Source: a virus
IMG/VR virus record: IMGVR_UViG_3300046507_000149
Span: 1-47,296 of that record
DNA: 47,296 nt
Reading direction: 5' to 3' (one strand)
Shown in pieces: positions 21,784 to 30,577 of the stretch. The stretch's first letter is position 1, and each line of letters opens with the position of its first letter. The notes under the pieces are model-generated. The model made no database searches. It saw nothing but the letters and a program-made list of their open reading frames with translations, and was not told the DNA's origin. Made by a program: the position numbers and the translations under genes.

Positions 21784-22211
21784 AACTGCATGAAGAAGTG
21801 GAAGTTGCACAGGCCGCGCAAATTCTCGTTGACGTTTGTCACGGCGCATCGGCGCGGGCCGGATGGTGGAAGGATAAAGACGGCTTCGACCTAAAAGCCG
21901 TGATCAATAACCCGGTCGGAACATTGGAAAAGTCTTTCTCCGGCGCGCTCGTCGCGCAGAAGCTTTGCCTGGTGCATTCGGAAATATCCGAAGCGATGGA
22001 AGGGCATCGCAAAGGCTTGATGGACGACAAATTGCCGACACGCCCCATGATCGAAGTCGAATTGGCCGATGCGTTGATTCGTATCTGCGATCTCGCTGGC
22101 GCGCTGCGGCTTGACTTGTCGGGCGCTATCGCGGATAAACTCGCGTTCAACGCCACGCGCGAAGATCACAAGCCGGAAAATCGCCAGAAGGCGGGCGGGA
22201 AGGCGTACTAA
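21780..22211 (+). CDS. MazG-like pyrophosphohydrolase, second copy, 143 aa
   Basis: The core from residue 60 (LVHSEISEAMEG, then VELADALIRICDLAG) has the E-x-x-E-A and E-x-x-D-A pattern of MazG-like enzymes. The end, FNATREDHKPENR..GGKAY, is typical of a phage/bacterial subfamily. Starts at 21780 with AAGGGG. Two different MazG-type proteins flank the polymerase in one operon, which points to active control of the nucleotide pool or of (p)ppGpp during infection. Confidence 0.82.
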   Translation: MKLHEEVEVAQAAQILVDVCHGASARAGWWKDKDGFDLKAVINNPVGTLEKSFSGALVAQKLCLVHSEISEAMEGHRKGLMDDKLPTRPMIEVELADALIRICDLAGALRLDLSGAIADKLAFNATREDHKPENRQKAGGKAY

Positions 22212-22282
22212 TGGCGTGGGGCGTGGTGTGGTTGCTGTACGCCGGGTTCGTGCTGATCTTCTGGCGCGGACGTTCTGAATAA
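22211..22282 (+). CDS. 23-aa membrane peptide
   Basis: Starts MAWGVVWLLY in a TAATG junction with the MazG-like gene. It is nearly all one hydrophobic span (GVVWLLYAGFVLIFW) with a charged end, RGRSE. Translational coupling makes it credible despite its size. Last gene of the rightward operon. Confidence 0.5.
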   Translation: MAWGVVWLLYAGFVLIFWRGRSE

Positions 22283-22286
22283 GACA

Positions 22287-22310
22287 AGGCCCGCTGCGTG
22301 CGGGCCTGTT
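22287..22310. terminator. Bidirectional terminator between convergent operons
   Basis: AGGCCCGC (22287-22294) with GCGGGCCT (22300-22307) around a 5-base loop. It lies between the rightward replication operon and the leftward lysis genes, five bases after one stop and six before the other. Confidence 0.8.
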
Positions 22311-22312
22311 CG

Positions 22313-22822
22313 TTACTGCATCTGCGCGGCGTATGCCTTACATGCCGCTAGTTGCCCTTGGACTGTGTTGATTGCAGTCCGTAGGGTGAAATAAGCTGAT
22401 CGAGCATCGGGAGCAAGTTCGGCGTATCCTGCATCACCAGCGCTGGCGGCTTCGGACACTGTTGCACCTGAAGCACCGGGGATGGTTGCGGCGACGTGGA
22501 TGCGCAACCCGCAACCATGACCGTTATCGATGCAATCACGTAAAGTCTGAGTTTCATTGTTCGCCTTCTGGATAGTGTTCGCGGCATCGAGCGCCGCCGC
22601 TTCTGCGGATTTCTGCAACGCATCGCGCGTTTGTACGGCGTCCGCATAATCCGCCAACAATTGCTTATTGCGCGCGCTTTCCTGATTTGCGTACGACGCT
22701 TGCAGCGTGGCGATTTTCTTCGCGTCCACGGCATGCGTGACGTACGCTGTACCGGCGACTAGCAACGCGGCGATGATCGCCAATACGGCAAATTCGATTC
22801 CGGTTTTCAGTCCATCAGACAT
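22313..22822 (-). CDS. i-spanin (Rz-like), 169 aa
   Basis: Inner-membrane half of the spanin complex that fuses inner and outer membranes in the last step of lysis. N-terminal anchor at about residues 10-30 (FAVLAIIAALLVAGTAYV), then a long helical, coiled periplasmic part with Gln and Ala. Starts at 22822, overlapping the endolysin by 16 bases. The outer-membrane partner gene is nested completely within it in another frame. Confidence 0.85.
   Translation of the reverse strand: MSDGLKTGIEFAVLAIIAALLVAGTAYVTHAVDAKKIATLQASYANQESARNKQLLADYADAVQTRDALQKSAEAAALDAANTIQKANNETQTLRDCIDNGHGCGLRIHVAATIPGASGATVSEAASAGDAGYAELAPDARSAYFTLRTAINTVQGQLAACKAYAAQMQ
22348..22557 (-). CDS. o-spanin (Rz1-like lipoprotein), 69 aa, nested in the Rz gene
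   Basis: Starts MKLRLYVIAS at 22557, with AAGGCG upstream. A lipoprotein signal ends in the lipobox VAGC (Cys about residue 18), followed by a Pro, Ser and Gln rich mature part, typical of Rz1. It lies wholly within 22313..22822 in a different frame, the classic embedded arrangement. The longer in-frame reading to 22734 has no start support. Confidence 0.85.
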   Translation of the reverse strand: MKLRLYVIASITVMVAGCASTSPQPSPVLQVQQCPKPPALVMQDTPNLLPMLDQLISPYGLQSTQSKGN

Positions 22823-23304
22823 AATTGATATTCCTGATCTCGCCGTAACGGGATGCCACGGCAGTTATTGGACGGGTCGTTACAGTCATGTCCGCCGACG
22901 AACGTATATCGTTTGATTTCCTCGCAAGCGTCTTTGCGCTTGCCCGCGTTGAGCAATGCGAGGAACGACGACTTCGCGCATTTCGTCGCACCAAGGTTAT
23001 ATCCGCAGAAGGAAATAACCGCCGCGCGTTGCGGCTTCGACAACGGCACGCGTACCAGTCGTTCAACGTCGCTATCAGCCGCCGCAACGGCTTGCGCATC
23101 GAGCCGGTCACATTCGGCCTGCGTCAGCTTTTGATGCGGTTTGATACCGCTCGTCACGCCCATGCACGCAGTCCATTTACCGCCAGAATCCTGATAGGCC
23201 GTCAGGCGGTCGCCTTCCTTGTCGTGCAAGAATTGCGTTGCAATGGTAAGGGCCGAAGCCCCTGCCGCGATCAACGCAAGCACCCGTTTGCTAAGTGTCG
23301 TCAT
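22807..23304 (-). CDS. Endolysin, GH24 lysozyme with probable SAR anchor, 165 aa
   Basis: Muramidase that breaks the peptidoglycan. The catalytic triad spacing of T4 lysozyme is kept: E30, D39 and T45 (HDKEGD, YQDSGG, KWTACMG). Residues 8-26 (VLALIAAGASALTIATQFL) are weakly hydrophobic and rich in Ala, Gly, Ser and Thr, the hallmark of a signal-anchor-release endolysin that is exported by the host Sec system and held inactive. Extra cysteines (C47 and several near the C-terminus) may form disulphides. ATGA overlap with the holin candidate. Confidence 0.9.
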   Translation of the reverse strand: MTTLSKRVLALIAAGASALTIATQFLHDKEGDRLTAYQDSGGKWTACMGVTSGIKPHQKLTQAECDRLDAQAVAAADSDVERLVRVPLSKPQRAAVISFCGYNLGATKCAKSSFLALLNAGKRKDACEEIKRYTFVGGHDCNDPSNNCRGIPLRRDQEYQLCLMD

Positions 23305-23639
23305 CTTCGCCTTTTCTCTAAAGCGCGTAACCTGTTTTCATGGTCCGCTAGTTCATTTTTGACCGCGCTTTGGTCCCTCGCCGCGTCCCCGATAGTATAC
23401 GCGCTGTCCGAATACACGCCCAGGGTGCGCTCGATGTTCGACGTTGAGCCCTTGAGCGTGGAAACGTCCCGCGCCATGACAGCGATTGCCTGCCCTTGAT
23501 CGCGTTGCGTGCTGTACATGTTGAAGCCGAAGCCGATTACACACGCCGCGATACTGTAAATCGGCGCGATTAACGCAAGCGGTACTTTCAACGTCGCGGG
23601 CTTACCATCTTCGGCCGCATTAACTTTAAATTCGGTCAT
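23301..23639 (-). CDS. Putative holin, 112 aa
   Basis: Starts MTEFKVNAAE at 23639 with AAGGGGCG upstream. One clear membrane span at about residues 20-42 (VPLALIAPIYSIAACVIGF), then a polar helical, coiled C-terminus ending KRRR. Position directly before the SAR endolysin and coupling to it support a holin or pinholin. An antiholin or a membrane-bound accessory is possible. In-frame upstream sequence to 23684 overlies the leader and is not used. Confidence 0.68.
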   Translation of the reverse strand: MTEFKVNAAEDGKPATLKVPLALIAPIYSIAACVIGFGFNMYSTQRDQGQAIAVMARDVSTLKGSTSNIERTLGVYSDSAYTIGDAARDQSAVKNELADHENRLRALEKRRR

Positions 23640-23652
23640 GGTGTGCGCCCCT

Positions 23653-24933
23653 TTACGCGAATTCAAAAACGGTAACGTAGCCATCCTTCCCTTGACCCCC
23701 TGCCTGTGCGGGCGAATTCACATTGGTTTGCGAACCGCCTGCGCCGCCGCACCCGAAGTCGAGCGCGGGCGCGCCGGGCGCGTTAGTCCCGCCAGTCGGA
23801 CCCATGCGCCCATCGCCGGACGCGCCACCACGGCCGCCAACGCCAACGCCGAAGTTAGGCACATTCCCGTAATCACCTGCGCCGCCGAAAACCGATTTAA
23901 GAAACACGCCGCTGCTTACGACAGGTGCAAGGCCGCCTAGTGCCTGTCCTGCGATCATCGGCGGACCAACCGCAACTGACGGTTGAACAGCCGGGCCGCC
24001 TGGGCACGTCACATACACAGCCCCGCTGCCGAACGTTGTATCGCCGCCCGCAATGCTTGGGTTAAGTCCGGCAGGGCCGCCCAAACCGCCCAAACCGATA
24101 ACAACCGGAACGCCCGTGAACACCTGATTCACGAACATTGCTTCGGCGTACGATCCACCTGTGCCGCCTACCGCTGCCGCGACGTTTGACGGTCCGGTTG
24201 ACGGGCAACCCGGCGCACCACTGCCCGCACCCAACGAATGAACGATAGTTCGCGTTACCGCGCCGATGGAAGTAAACGTGTTCGCGCCTACCGTGGTGTA
24301 CAAGCCGCCGTCCACCGATTTGTACTGAACGCCGCCCGATACCTGATAGCGCGTGATACGCAGCAATCGGCCGGTCGCCTGTTGTAGTTGCATGGCATGC
24401 GTTGGGTTCGTTGCGGGCGCGACGTTGAACGTCTGCGCGACGTTGCCGGGGTACGACTTAAGCGAAACCGGCGTAACGATCAATCGCGACGACGTACCCG
24501 CAACCACGTCTGCCGCTGCCGCGACAATGCTTGCGATAGGTTGCCAGTTATTATCTGCGCCGGGCACCGACGTATTGCCGTCTACCGTCGAAACGTACGT
24601 TTCGAACGTCACGCCCGGCGTTGTGGCGCTATAGCGAACCTGCGCATACTTCGGGTACGCCAGTGCGACGCCGCCGTTATTCGCGGGCGTGATCCACTCA
24701 GGGATGCCGACACGCTGCAACGCGCCGATTGCCTGCGTTACGACGAACATCAGATAGTTTTCCGCCGAACGGTCTACCGGCTTAGCGGCGGGGTCCGTAG
24801 CAAGATCGCGTTGATAGTCGAATCCCCATCCTTCGGTAAATGAAACACTGCCATCCGGTTGCGTCGCATCAGGTACGGCGGATTGATCGCCGCCGAATGC
24901 GAACGGTACGCCAAAGAACTTTTGATCGCTCAT
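23653..24933 (-). CDS. Tail fibre / adhesin with glycine-rich tip, 426 aa
   Basis: Receptor-binding candidate. Residues 1-230 look like a fibre stem and linker domain (ENYLMFVVTQAIG, WQPIASIVA). Residues 240-415 are glycine-rich, with repeated GG-x-GG and short hydrophobic strands (VVIGLGGLGGPAG, TTFGSGAVYV, VGGRGGASGDG). The pattern resembles the polyglycine-II sandwich of gp38-type adhesins of T-even phages and glycine-rich fibre tips of other phages. Last structural gene before lysis. Fibre is well supported; the gp38-like fold is inference. Confidence 0.78.
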   Translation of the reverse strand: MSDQKFFGVPFAFGGDQSAVPDATQPDGSVSFTEGWGFDYQRDLATDPAAKPVDRSAENYLMFVVTQAIGALQRVGIPEWITPANNGGVALAYPKYAQVRYSATTPGVTFETYVSTVDGNTSVPGADNNWQPIASIVAAAADVVAGTSSRLIVTPVSLKSYPGNVAQTFNVAPATNPTHAMQLQQATGRLLRITRYQVSGGVQYKSVDGGLYTTVGANTFTSIGAVTRTIVHSLGAGSGAPGCPSTGPSNVAAAVGGTGGSYAEAMFVNQVFTGVPVVIGLGGLGGPAGLNPSIAGGDTTFGSGAVYVTCPGGPAVQPSVAVGPPMIAGQALGGLAPVVSSGVFLKSVFGGAGDYGNVPNFGVGVGGRGGASGDGRMGPTGGTNAPGAPALDFGCGGAGGSQTNVNSPAQAGGQGKDGYVTVFEFA

Positions 24934-24954
24934 ATTTTTATGCTCCGAAAATGT

Positions 24955-26670
24955 TTAACGAATTCTGCGCCAGTTGAGCGCACCATTTGCTGTCATGGTG
25001 CCGCCCGTAAAGTTAGCGTTGACAACAAGATACACGTTACCCGCCGAAGCAAGCGTAATCCGTTGACGTGGTACAACTTGCCCTTGCGGTTGCCCTGCCG
25101 GAAACGCCAAGTTGAGAAAGCCAAGCGTGCCAAGTCCACCGAGTGTTGCAGATACGGTATTAGTGCCGTACTGAAGCAACGTAGGCGAAGTTCCTGCGGC
25201 GGGGACGAATGTCGCCACGCCCCATACTTCATAGTCACCGGCCGCAAGCGGAACGCTCGTAACGTTTGCAGGCGTGCCGGTTGTGAGCGATACCCCTGTT
25301 GCCGTTTGCTGCCCGTACTCGCCAACTGAACCGGCCGCCGCATTGTCGTTCGTACCCGTACCCTTGAGTACGACGCCGCCCGTACCTTTGCCGCTCAACG
25401 CAAGTTGAATGTTCGTGTCGCTGCCCAATGCTGCCAACGTCGGCGCAACACCCGTGGCGGCGTTTGACGTCTGCACATAATTGACGGCGCTTGCCGCGCC
25501 CGCGACGTTCAGAAGCGGAACCGTCGAAGCGTTCAACCACTGCACAAGATTATCGGAGAACTGTTGCTTCACACCTGCCGCTGTTGTCGTTCCGTACGCG
25601 GCGATGGACGACGTTTTAACGCTGCCGGGTCCGTACCACTGGAAGCTATGCCCCTTCGCCAGTGCAAGCGCAATGCCCGTGCCGCTCGTACCATCAGAGC
25701 CCGTTAGTGACGTGGAACCGAACACAACGCCGATATCGAACTTTGCGTTGTTGTTCTGGAAATTAATACCTGCCGTCGTGCCGTACAGAGTGCCGGGGAA
25801 ACCGCCGCCCGATGCAAGCTGTATGCCGATGGTCTGATCGTTCGCCTGTGCGTACGGATCGGTTACGGGCGTGGACGACGTGAAATTCATCGTGTCGATT
25901 TCGAGACCGTACGCGCCCCCGTTACCGTCCGCCGTCGTATCGCGGAACGCTTCGAGATACGCGCCCCATGCAGCGTTAGCCGCTTGCCCCGTGTTCGCGT
26001 TGTTCACGCCCATTCCGGTTGCGGCGATAACCTGCGAACCGCTCGACGGGCGTCCGGCTGTCTGCGCGCCGAAAACTGCGGTCGTCAGTGCGTCGAGCCC
26101 TGGGCTATCGTTCAGTGCCGAGAACTGCGAAGTCTGCACGTAGCCATAGGTACGGCCTTTCGCAAGCTGATACGTCGTTAGCCAATCGGCCTGTACAGCC
26201 GTGTTGGTCCCATCGTTCAATGCGGCCGGACCGACGAAAAGACGATCACGCACACGATTTACTTTCCCGCCCGCGTTCGCGTAGAACTGCCCGCTAGGGT
26301 ATTGCTTGAACGTATCGAGAAATGCTTGAACGTTCGTCGGCGTCGCGCCAGTGCCGGTCGGATCATAGCCGACGAGTGCCGCGCCTTTCGTGCGGTCGCT
26401 GTTGTTCGACACGGCAGACAGGACATACGACGCCACTGCGGCAAGCGTAGTTTTCGCCCATGCACCCGCTTTGCGGATAGACCATGCTTCAGTCCCGTCA
26501 AGCGCGCCGGGCGCGGTCTCGTTATCGGGGTTAAGTTCGCCCGTTGATATGACGAACGTCCGCAGCGATTCGACGGGAATATCGGCCGTTGCGCTAGTAA
26601 CCACGCCGGTTGCGGTATCCCCGTTCGCGAGCGTGCGTGCGCCCATCGGGTAACTTCCTTGCTTCGCCAT
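24955..26670 (-). CDS. Tail fibre protein, 571 aa
   Basis: Starts MAKQGSYPMG with AAAGGAC. Low in cysteine, rich in Gly, Ala, Ser, Thr and Asn, with many short beta strands, as in trimeric fibres. The C-terminal segment (ITLASAGNVYLVVNANF, then ALNWRRIR) resembles the jelly-roll ends shared by many phage fibre proteins. Lies between a baseplate gene and the glycine-rich adhesin, so it is probably the long fibre or spike carrying it. Confidence 0.78.
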   Translation of the reverse strand: MAKQGSYPMGARTLANGDTATGVVTSATADIPVESLRTFVISTGELNPDNETAPGALDGTEAWSIRKAGAWAKTTLAAVASYVLSAVSNNSDRTKGAALVGYDPTGTGATPTNVQAFLDTFKQYPSGQFYANAGGKVNRVRDRLFVGPAALNDGTNTAVQADWLTTYQLAKGRTYGYVQTSQFSALNDSPGLDALTTAVFGAQTAGRPSSGSQVIAATGMGVNNANTGQAANAAWGAYLEAFRDTTADGNGGAYGLEIDTMNFTSSTPVTDPYAQANDQTIGIQLASGGGFPGTLYGTTAGINFQNNNAKFDIGVVFGSTSLTGSDGTSGTGIALALAKGHSFQWYGPGSVKTSSIAAYGTTTAAGVKQQFSDNLVQWLNASTVPLLNVAGAASAVNYVQTSNAATGVAPTLAALGSDTNIQLALSGKGTGGVVLKGTGTNDNAAAGSVGEYGQQTATGVSLTTGTPANVTSVPLAAGDYEVWGVATFVPAAGTSPTLLQYGTNTVSATLGGLGTLGFLNLAFPAGQPQGQVVPRQRITLASAGNVYLVVNANFTGGTMTANGALNWRRIR

Positions 26671-26672
26671 TT

Positions 26673-27416
26673 TTAGTCCTTTGCGAAAATAAATTGCCCG
26701 TTCGTATCCAGCAACGGTTCACCGCCTGTATCTAAAATCTGTTCTGACACAGTGCCCGCACCAAACGTGCCGTTCTCGAAGTTGTCGTTGAACGTGCCGA
26801 ATCCGAAAATCCCTTGCCGCGTTCCAGAAATGAACTTCAGTTCAACGCCTGCCGGACGCGGCAGAATGTCGAAATTTTCCAGAACGAATTGTAATTTGCT
26901 GTTTGGCGGGAACAGGTAAACATACGTCATCGTCATGTCTAGCCCGTCCAGAACGTACATTTTCCCATACGGGGAAAGTAGCTCTGCGAGCATGGCGTTA
27001 ATTTCGGTAACGCTGCATCGGTTGATGAGTCGATAATATCTAAGGCGCAGCAAAATGCGCTTCTGTTCAAGCGTCAACCCTACGCCCGCTTGCGACGAAC
27101 CGAAGTTGCCGTGATTGAAGTTCACACGCCCATTGGACGCCGGGCCGAAACCGAACTGAGGGCCCTGATTGTCCGGCGCGATGAATTCGAGCGGCAAACC
27201 AAGGATGATCGCCCACACGGACAGGCCGAACTCGTTAGCCGTGCGAATGTCGAACACGTCGGCAATCCAGTTCGTCCAGAACGTACTGACGTTCGCTTCA
27301 TACCAGTCCTGTTTCTGCTGCAACAACGCGGTCATCTTCGGCGCGTTGTTGTCCTGCCATAGCAACGCGCGCAGCAGATTTATAGAAAAGTCGAACTGTT
27401 GAATGCGTGTAGTCAT
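26673..27416 (-). CDS. Baseplate wedge/tail protein (DUF2612-like), 247 aa
   Basis: Starts MTTRIQQFDF in an ATGA overlap with the baseplate J gene. Length and position, directly after J and before fibres, match the P2 gpI-type wedge tip that attaches fibres. Internal features: TNWIADVFDIRTANEFGL, then a glycine-rich loop and LLSPYGKMYVLDG. Assignment rests on the family pattern and on gene order. Confidence 0.82.
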   Translation of the reverse strand: MTTRIQQFDFSINLLRALLWQDNNAPKMTALLQQKQDWYEANVSTFWTNWIADVFDIRTANEFGLSVWAIILGLPLEFIAPDNQGPQFGFGPASNGRVNFNHGNFGSSQAGVGLTLEQKRILLRLRYYRLINRCSVTEINAMLAELLSPYGKMYVLDGLDMTMTYVYLFPPNSKLQFVLENFDILPRPAGVELKFISGTRQGIFGFGTFNDNFENGTFGAGTVSEQILDTGGEPLLDTNGQFIFAKD

Positions 27417-28624
27417 GGGATGATCACCGCTTGAACAGAGCTAAGCGTTATCGTCGCTTTCTGATTCAGCGCAACCGCCAGTTCGGTTGTCTGCCACACG
27501 GGCGACACGCTGAACAATGCAACTTCCACTTTAGCAACGAACACACCCGGCAACGCGCGGCCGACAGCACCGGAAATATCGAACGGCGAAACCTGCCCGC
27601 CGGTGACGAAACCCGGATAGCCGTCGATCTTGCCTTTCGAGTAGTCGAACACAGCTTGCGGTACGGCCGATGCAAGTTCAGCGGTTGACGTACCCTGCCG
27701 CAGCGTGACACGCGTCATGACGGGAACAGGTGTCGGACGGTCGAAAAGAACGTGGTATGTCTGCCCGCTGCTAGGGTCAACGATTGGAATGTCGGTTGCA
27801 CCATTCCAGTTCGCCCCTGCGCTTTTATTCGCGATAAGCGCCGTGGCAATATCGATATCGGCCCCGCCATCGACACACGCCCATACGCTATGCTTTTTGA
27901 GAAATATTCCGTCGATGGTCGTATCAACGTCGGTGTAATTCTCGCGAAACGACAACGACGCGACGCCCGGTACGTCGTTAAGGGCCGATACAATCGCTTC
28001 AGGCGTTGACATGCCCTGTTCCGCGAGAGTGTCGTTACGCCGGGCTCGTAACGCTTCGTCGCTTTCCTGATCGCGTCCGACGGTCCCCGCAAACGCGTTG
28101 CTGATGGTTTCCCATCCAAGTACTTCAGTTGCAATCGACAGGTCGTTTATCGGGCACTCTACAGGCCCGGCAGTTTGGCACTGAAAGTCAACTTCCATTG
28201 TTCCGCTTGTCGGCAGTTGCACCGAACGCGTGTTGACGAAAAACGCTTTCGACGTTGCGCCGACAGCCTGCAACTGCCCCGCGAGAAACAGCGCATTCGG
28301 CGCACCAGTGATCGTCACGTTAGGAACTACCGTGAACGTCGCGGCTTCGCGCTCGATACCTAACCATGCGCAGATAGCGTCGAGAAATACGCCGCCTGCC
28401 TGATTCGGATTGATCATGTTCGCAAGCGCCGCCATCATTTGCGAAACACGCGTACGCGCCGTCGTTTCGGCGGTGATCATCTTGCCTTGCGGCGTGTCGT
28501 TCGTGAGCGCAATGTCTGCGCCGTAGGCGGTTTGAAATTCCGTCTGTACCTGCGTGAGAAAGTCCGACGTATCCGCCGTGATAATGCCGGTCGTTTCGAT
28601 GTAGTTATATGGCGTCGTACTCAT
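27413..28624 (-). CDS. Baseplate J-like protein, 403 aa
   Basis: Wedge protein of the contractile-tail baseplate (P2 gpJ / T4 gp6 family). Typical signs are an N-terminal helical part with GGVFLDAICAWLGI, the segment VGRDQESDEALRARRNDTL, and a VPGVASL motif. Length fits the family. Coupled to gp25-like and DUF2612 neighbours by ATGA overlaps. Confidence 0.92.
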   Translation of the reverse strand: MSTTPYNYIETTGIITADTSDFLTQVQTEFQTAYGADIALTNDTPQGKMITAETTARTRVSQMMAALANMINPNQAGGVFLDAICAWLGIEREAATFTVVPNVTITGAPNALFLAGQLQAVGATSKAFFVNTRSVQLPTSGTMEVDFQCQTAGPVECPINDLSIATEVLGWETISNAFAGTVGRDQESDEALRARRNDTLAEQGMSTPEAIVSALNDVPGVASLSFRENYTDVDTTIDGIFLKKHSVWACVDGGADIDIATALIANKSAGANWNGATDIPIVDPSSGQTYHVLFDRPTPVPVMTRVTLRQGTSTAELASAVPQAVFDYSKGKIDGYPGFVTGGQVSPFDISGAVGRALPGVFVAKVEVALFSVSPVWQTTELAVALNQKATITLSSVQAVIIP

Positions 28625-28971
28625 AGAACACTCTGAATTGTGGTTGTTCCGTAAATGGTTTGAATGGTCGCGTCGTAATTCAGCGTGTTTTGAACCCGCT
28701 TAACGCTGAACGCCGTTACGCTAACCACGCCCGGTACAGCCTTCAACACCTTACGCGCAGACGCTTCGAACGCGACAGGGTTGTATTTCTCGAACGCGGT
28801 CGCAGCGGTCGGCACGCCTTCCTGCATGGCGTACTGCATTTCGTACTTCTGCGCCCGCATGGCCGTTACGCAGTTCTGCGCAACGGCGGCCGCGCCGCTC
28901 ACCATCGCAAGATCGTTGCTTCCGGTAAGGTACATATCGCCCTTATCATCAATCGCAAAACTTTGCGCCAT
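28621..28971 (-). CDS. gp25/W-like baseplate wedge protein, 116 aa
   Basis: Starts MAQSFAIDDK at 28971 with AAGGAGA nine bases upstream. Small gp25-like lysozyme-fold wedge subunit: DMYLTGSNDLAMVSG, EMQYAMQEGVP, then VPGVVSVTAFSV. Directly precedes baseplate J, as in most contractile phages. Confidence 0.85.
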   Translation of the reverse strand: MAQSFAIDDKGDMYLTGSNDLAMVSGAAAVAQNCVTAMRAQKYEMQYAMQEGVPTAATAFEKYNPVAFEASARKVLKAVPGVVSVTAFSVKRVQNTLNYDATIQTIYGTTTIQSVL

Positions 28972-28984
28972 CGCTAGAATCTCC

Positions 28985-29698
28985 TTAATTGTGCGGCGGC
29001 CCGACTTCTCCACCTTGCGGGTCGGTGTGGATATGGGTCGATTGCGTCACGCCGCCGATCACTGCATCAGGCATCACGACAGGGGAACCCGTGAACGTCG
29101 CTCCGGTTCCACCGCCCGTCTGATTCATCACGATTGCAGGCGCGGTAACTTCGAACAGGGTCGATGCGGTCGCGCGGATCGTCGGTGCGGTCAAACGAAG
29201 TTCGTCGGCATCGAGCGCGATGCGAACCGTACCATCGAGCGATTGCAATACTGCCGCGTCGTCATCTTCCGAAGCAATCGTGTACTTGGCGAACGCATCA
29301 GGGATAAAGCGCCCATCGTTGAACGAATGAATCCGAAACGTGTTCGGCGGCGACTCTTTCAACGATTGGACGAACAGCGAAATATCGCGGTCGCTTGCTT
29401 CGATCCATCCCAAGTCGCCGGGCTTCAGTGGGAAGTTCAGCACGAAGCCGCCGCCTGCCAACGCGAGAACAGGAACGCTCGCAATCGACGCGCGGCTAAC
29501 GGTCTGCCCGTTCGTCTTTACCAACGTAACAAGCGGGCGAACAGTTGCACGATTGCGCGCACGGTCGTAACCAATGACGATAGCGGGCAATTGACCGTCC
29601 GCCTTCATCATTTGCTTTCGGAATATCGTGCGCAGTGCCCCGCCCGCGCTGTCGTCATCGGCGGGGTTCTTCGAAGGGATGACGGGCGGTGTACTCAT
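28985..29698 (-). CDS. Central baseplate spike (gpV/Gp138-like), 237 aa
   Basis: Membrane-piercing tip. Residues 25-120 fit the OB-fold N-terminal domain of Gp138-type spikes (LPAIVIGYDRARNRATVRPL, LKPGDLGWIEA). A beta-helical middle (LDADELRLTAPTIRA) follows. The end carries THIHTDPQGG, the H-x-H pattern that binds an iron ion at the tip of phage spikes. Coupled to the hub gene at 29695. Confidence 0.87.
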   Translation of the reverse strand: MSTPPVIPSKNPADDDSAGGALRTIFRKQMMKADGQLPAIVIGYDRARNRATVRPLVTLVKTNGQTVSRASIASVPVLALAGGGFVLNFPLKPGDLGWIEASDRDISLFVQSLKESPPNTFRIHSFNDGRFIPDAFAKYTIASEDDDAAVLQSLDGTVRIALDADELRLTAPTIRATASTLFEVTAPAIVMNQTGGGTGATFTGSPVVMPDAVIGGVTQSTHIHTDPQGGEVGPPHN

Positions 29699-30576
29699 GC
29701 CTGGGTAAGCGCCGAAGAGTTGTACAGGTCGTATCGTTTCGTCCCTTCCAAAATCGTATAGAAGGGAACGTCACGGCTCGCGATCTGGAAACCATACTGA
29801 TAAATCGTATAGTCGCCATTAAGTAACGGGTTCATTTTACTATCAAGCGTGAAACCGCCGCCTATTACCGCGCCCGGCGTAAGGAGCGTGACGACACGTA
29901 CGCCCCATTCAGTCGGTTGCGGTTGCCCGATCATCCCCGTTTGAGCGCTGATAGTATGGTTTTCGTTTTGCAGCGGCTTACCGCGATCCTTGCATACGAG
30001 TGTGTTGCCCGTCGTGTACACGTCGTAACTTCCAAGGTTCGAAATGTGTTCGATTTCCTTGATGCGCGAGCCCGTGTAGCTATAGTTGGCAATCTGCTTA
30101 TCGGTCGCTTCGAAGCGTGGCGTAAGACTCATGCCGGACGCCGCATTTTTAACGATGTTGGAAAGCGGCGTACTCGTCAGATTTTGAGACTGCGCGATAA
30201 TATCGTATTTGTAAAACTGATTCGCCTTGCTGTTGATGTTCAGCATGATATCGGGCGGTTGCGTTACCGTGCATCCGGTAATGTCACCCTGATACAGCAG
30301 AAACAACCCCGTGCTTTCACGCCCGGCGTACAGCGCAACCGACTTGCGCGCCTGATCGTAGTTCCACGGCGTAAGCTGCGTAAGCAACTGATTGCGCAAT
30401 GCCGCCGACAGGTTCGCAATCTGAATGTTGCATTCGTTTTGCAACGGATTCGCGCGCAGCGTGCCCGCCGCTGCGATGTATGGCGGCTTGTTCGTGTCGC
30501 CGGTCTGCGAGTCGATAGTTACCTGAGTCTGTCCGTACGTGAACACGACTTTAAAAATGCGGTCATCGAATAGCAT
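29695..30576 (-). CDS. Baseplate hub protein, 293 aa
   Basis: Starts MLFDDRIFKV at 30576, two bases after the stop of the plug gene. Position between spike and Dit-like proteins, and the segments TIDSQTGDTNKPPY and LYQGDITGCTV, suit a gp27/gpD-type hub onto which the spike sits. The open frame extends to 30765 over the neighbour without support. Confidence 0.8.
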   Translation of the reverse strand: MLFDDRIFKVVFTYGQTQVTIDSQTGDTNKPPYIAAAGTLRANPLQNECNIQIANLSAALRNQLLTQLTPWNYDQARKSVALYAGRESTGLFLLYQGDITGCTVTQPPDIMLNINSKANQFYKYDIIAQSQNLTSTPLSNIVKNAASGMSLTPRFEATDKQIANYSYTGSRIKEIEHISNLGSYDVYTTGNTLVCKDRGKPLQNENHTISAQTGMIGQPQPTEWGVRVVTLLTPGAVIGGGFTLDSKMNPLLNGDYTIYQYGFQIASRDVPFYTILEGTKRYDLYNSSALTQA

Positions 30577-30577
30577 G

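Noticed and set aside
28781-29761. A 326-codon rightward frame across baseplate genes
   Set aside because: It runs antisense to the gp25-like and spike genes, is rich in Arg and Cys as expected from a shadow frame, and crosses gene boundaries.
20624-30204. GATAATATC-like copies inside coding regions (20624, 27032, 30196 and others)
   Set aside because: They lie within well-supported genes without a start codon or unit boundary nearby. I count them as chance until enrichment is tested.
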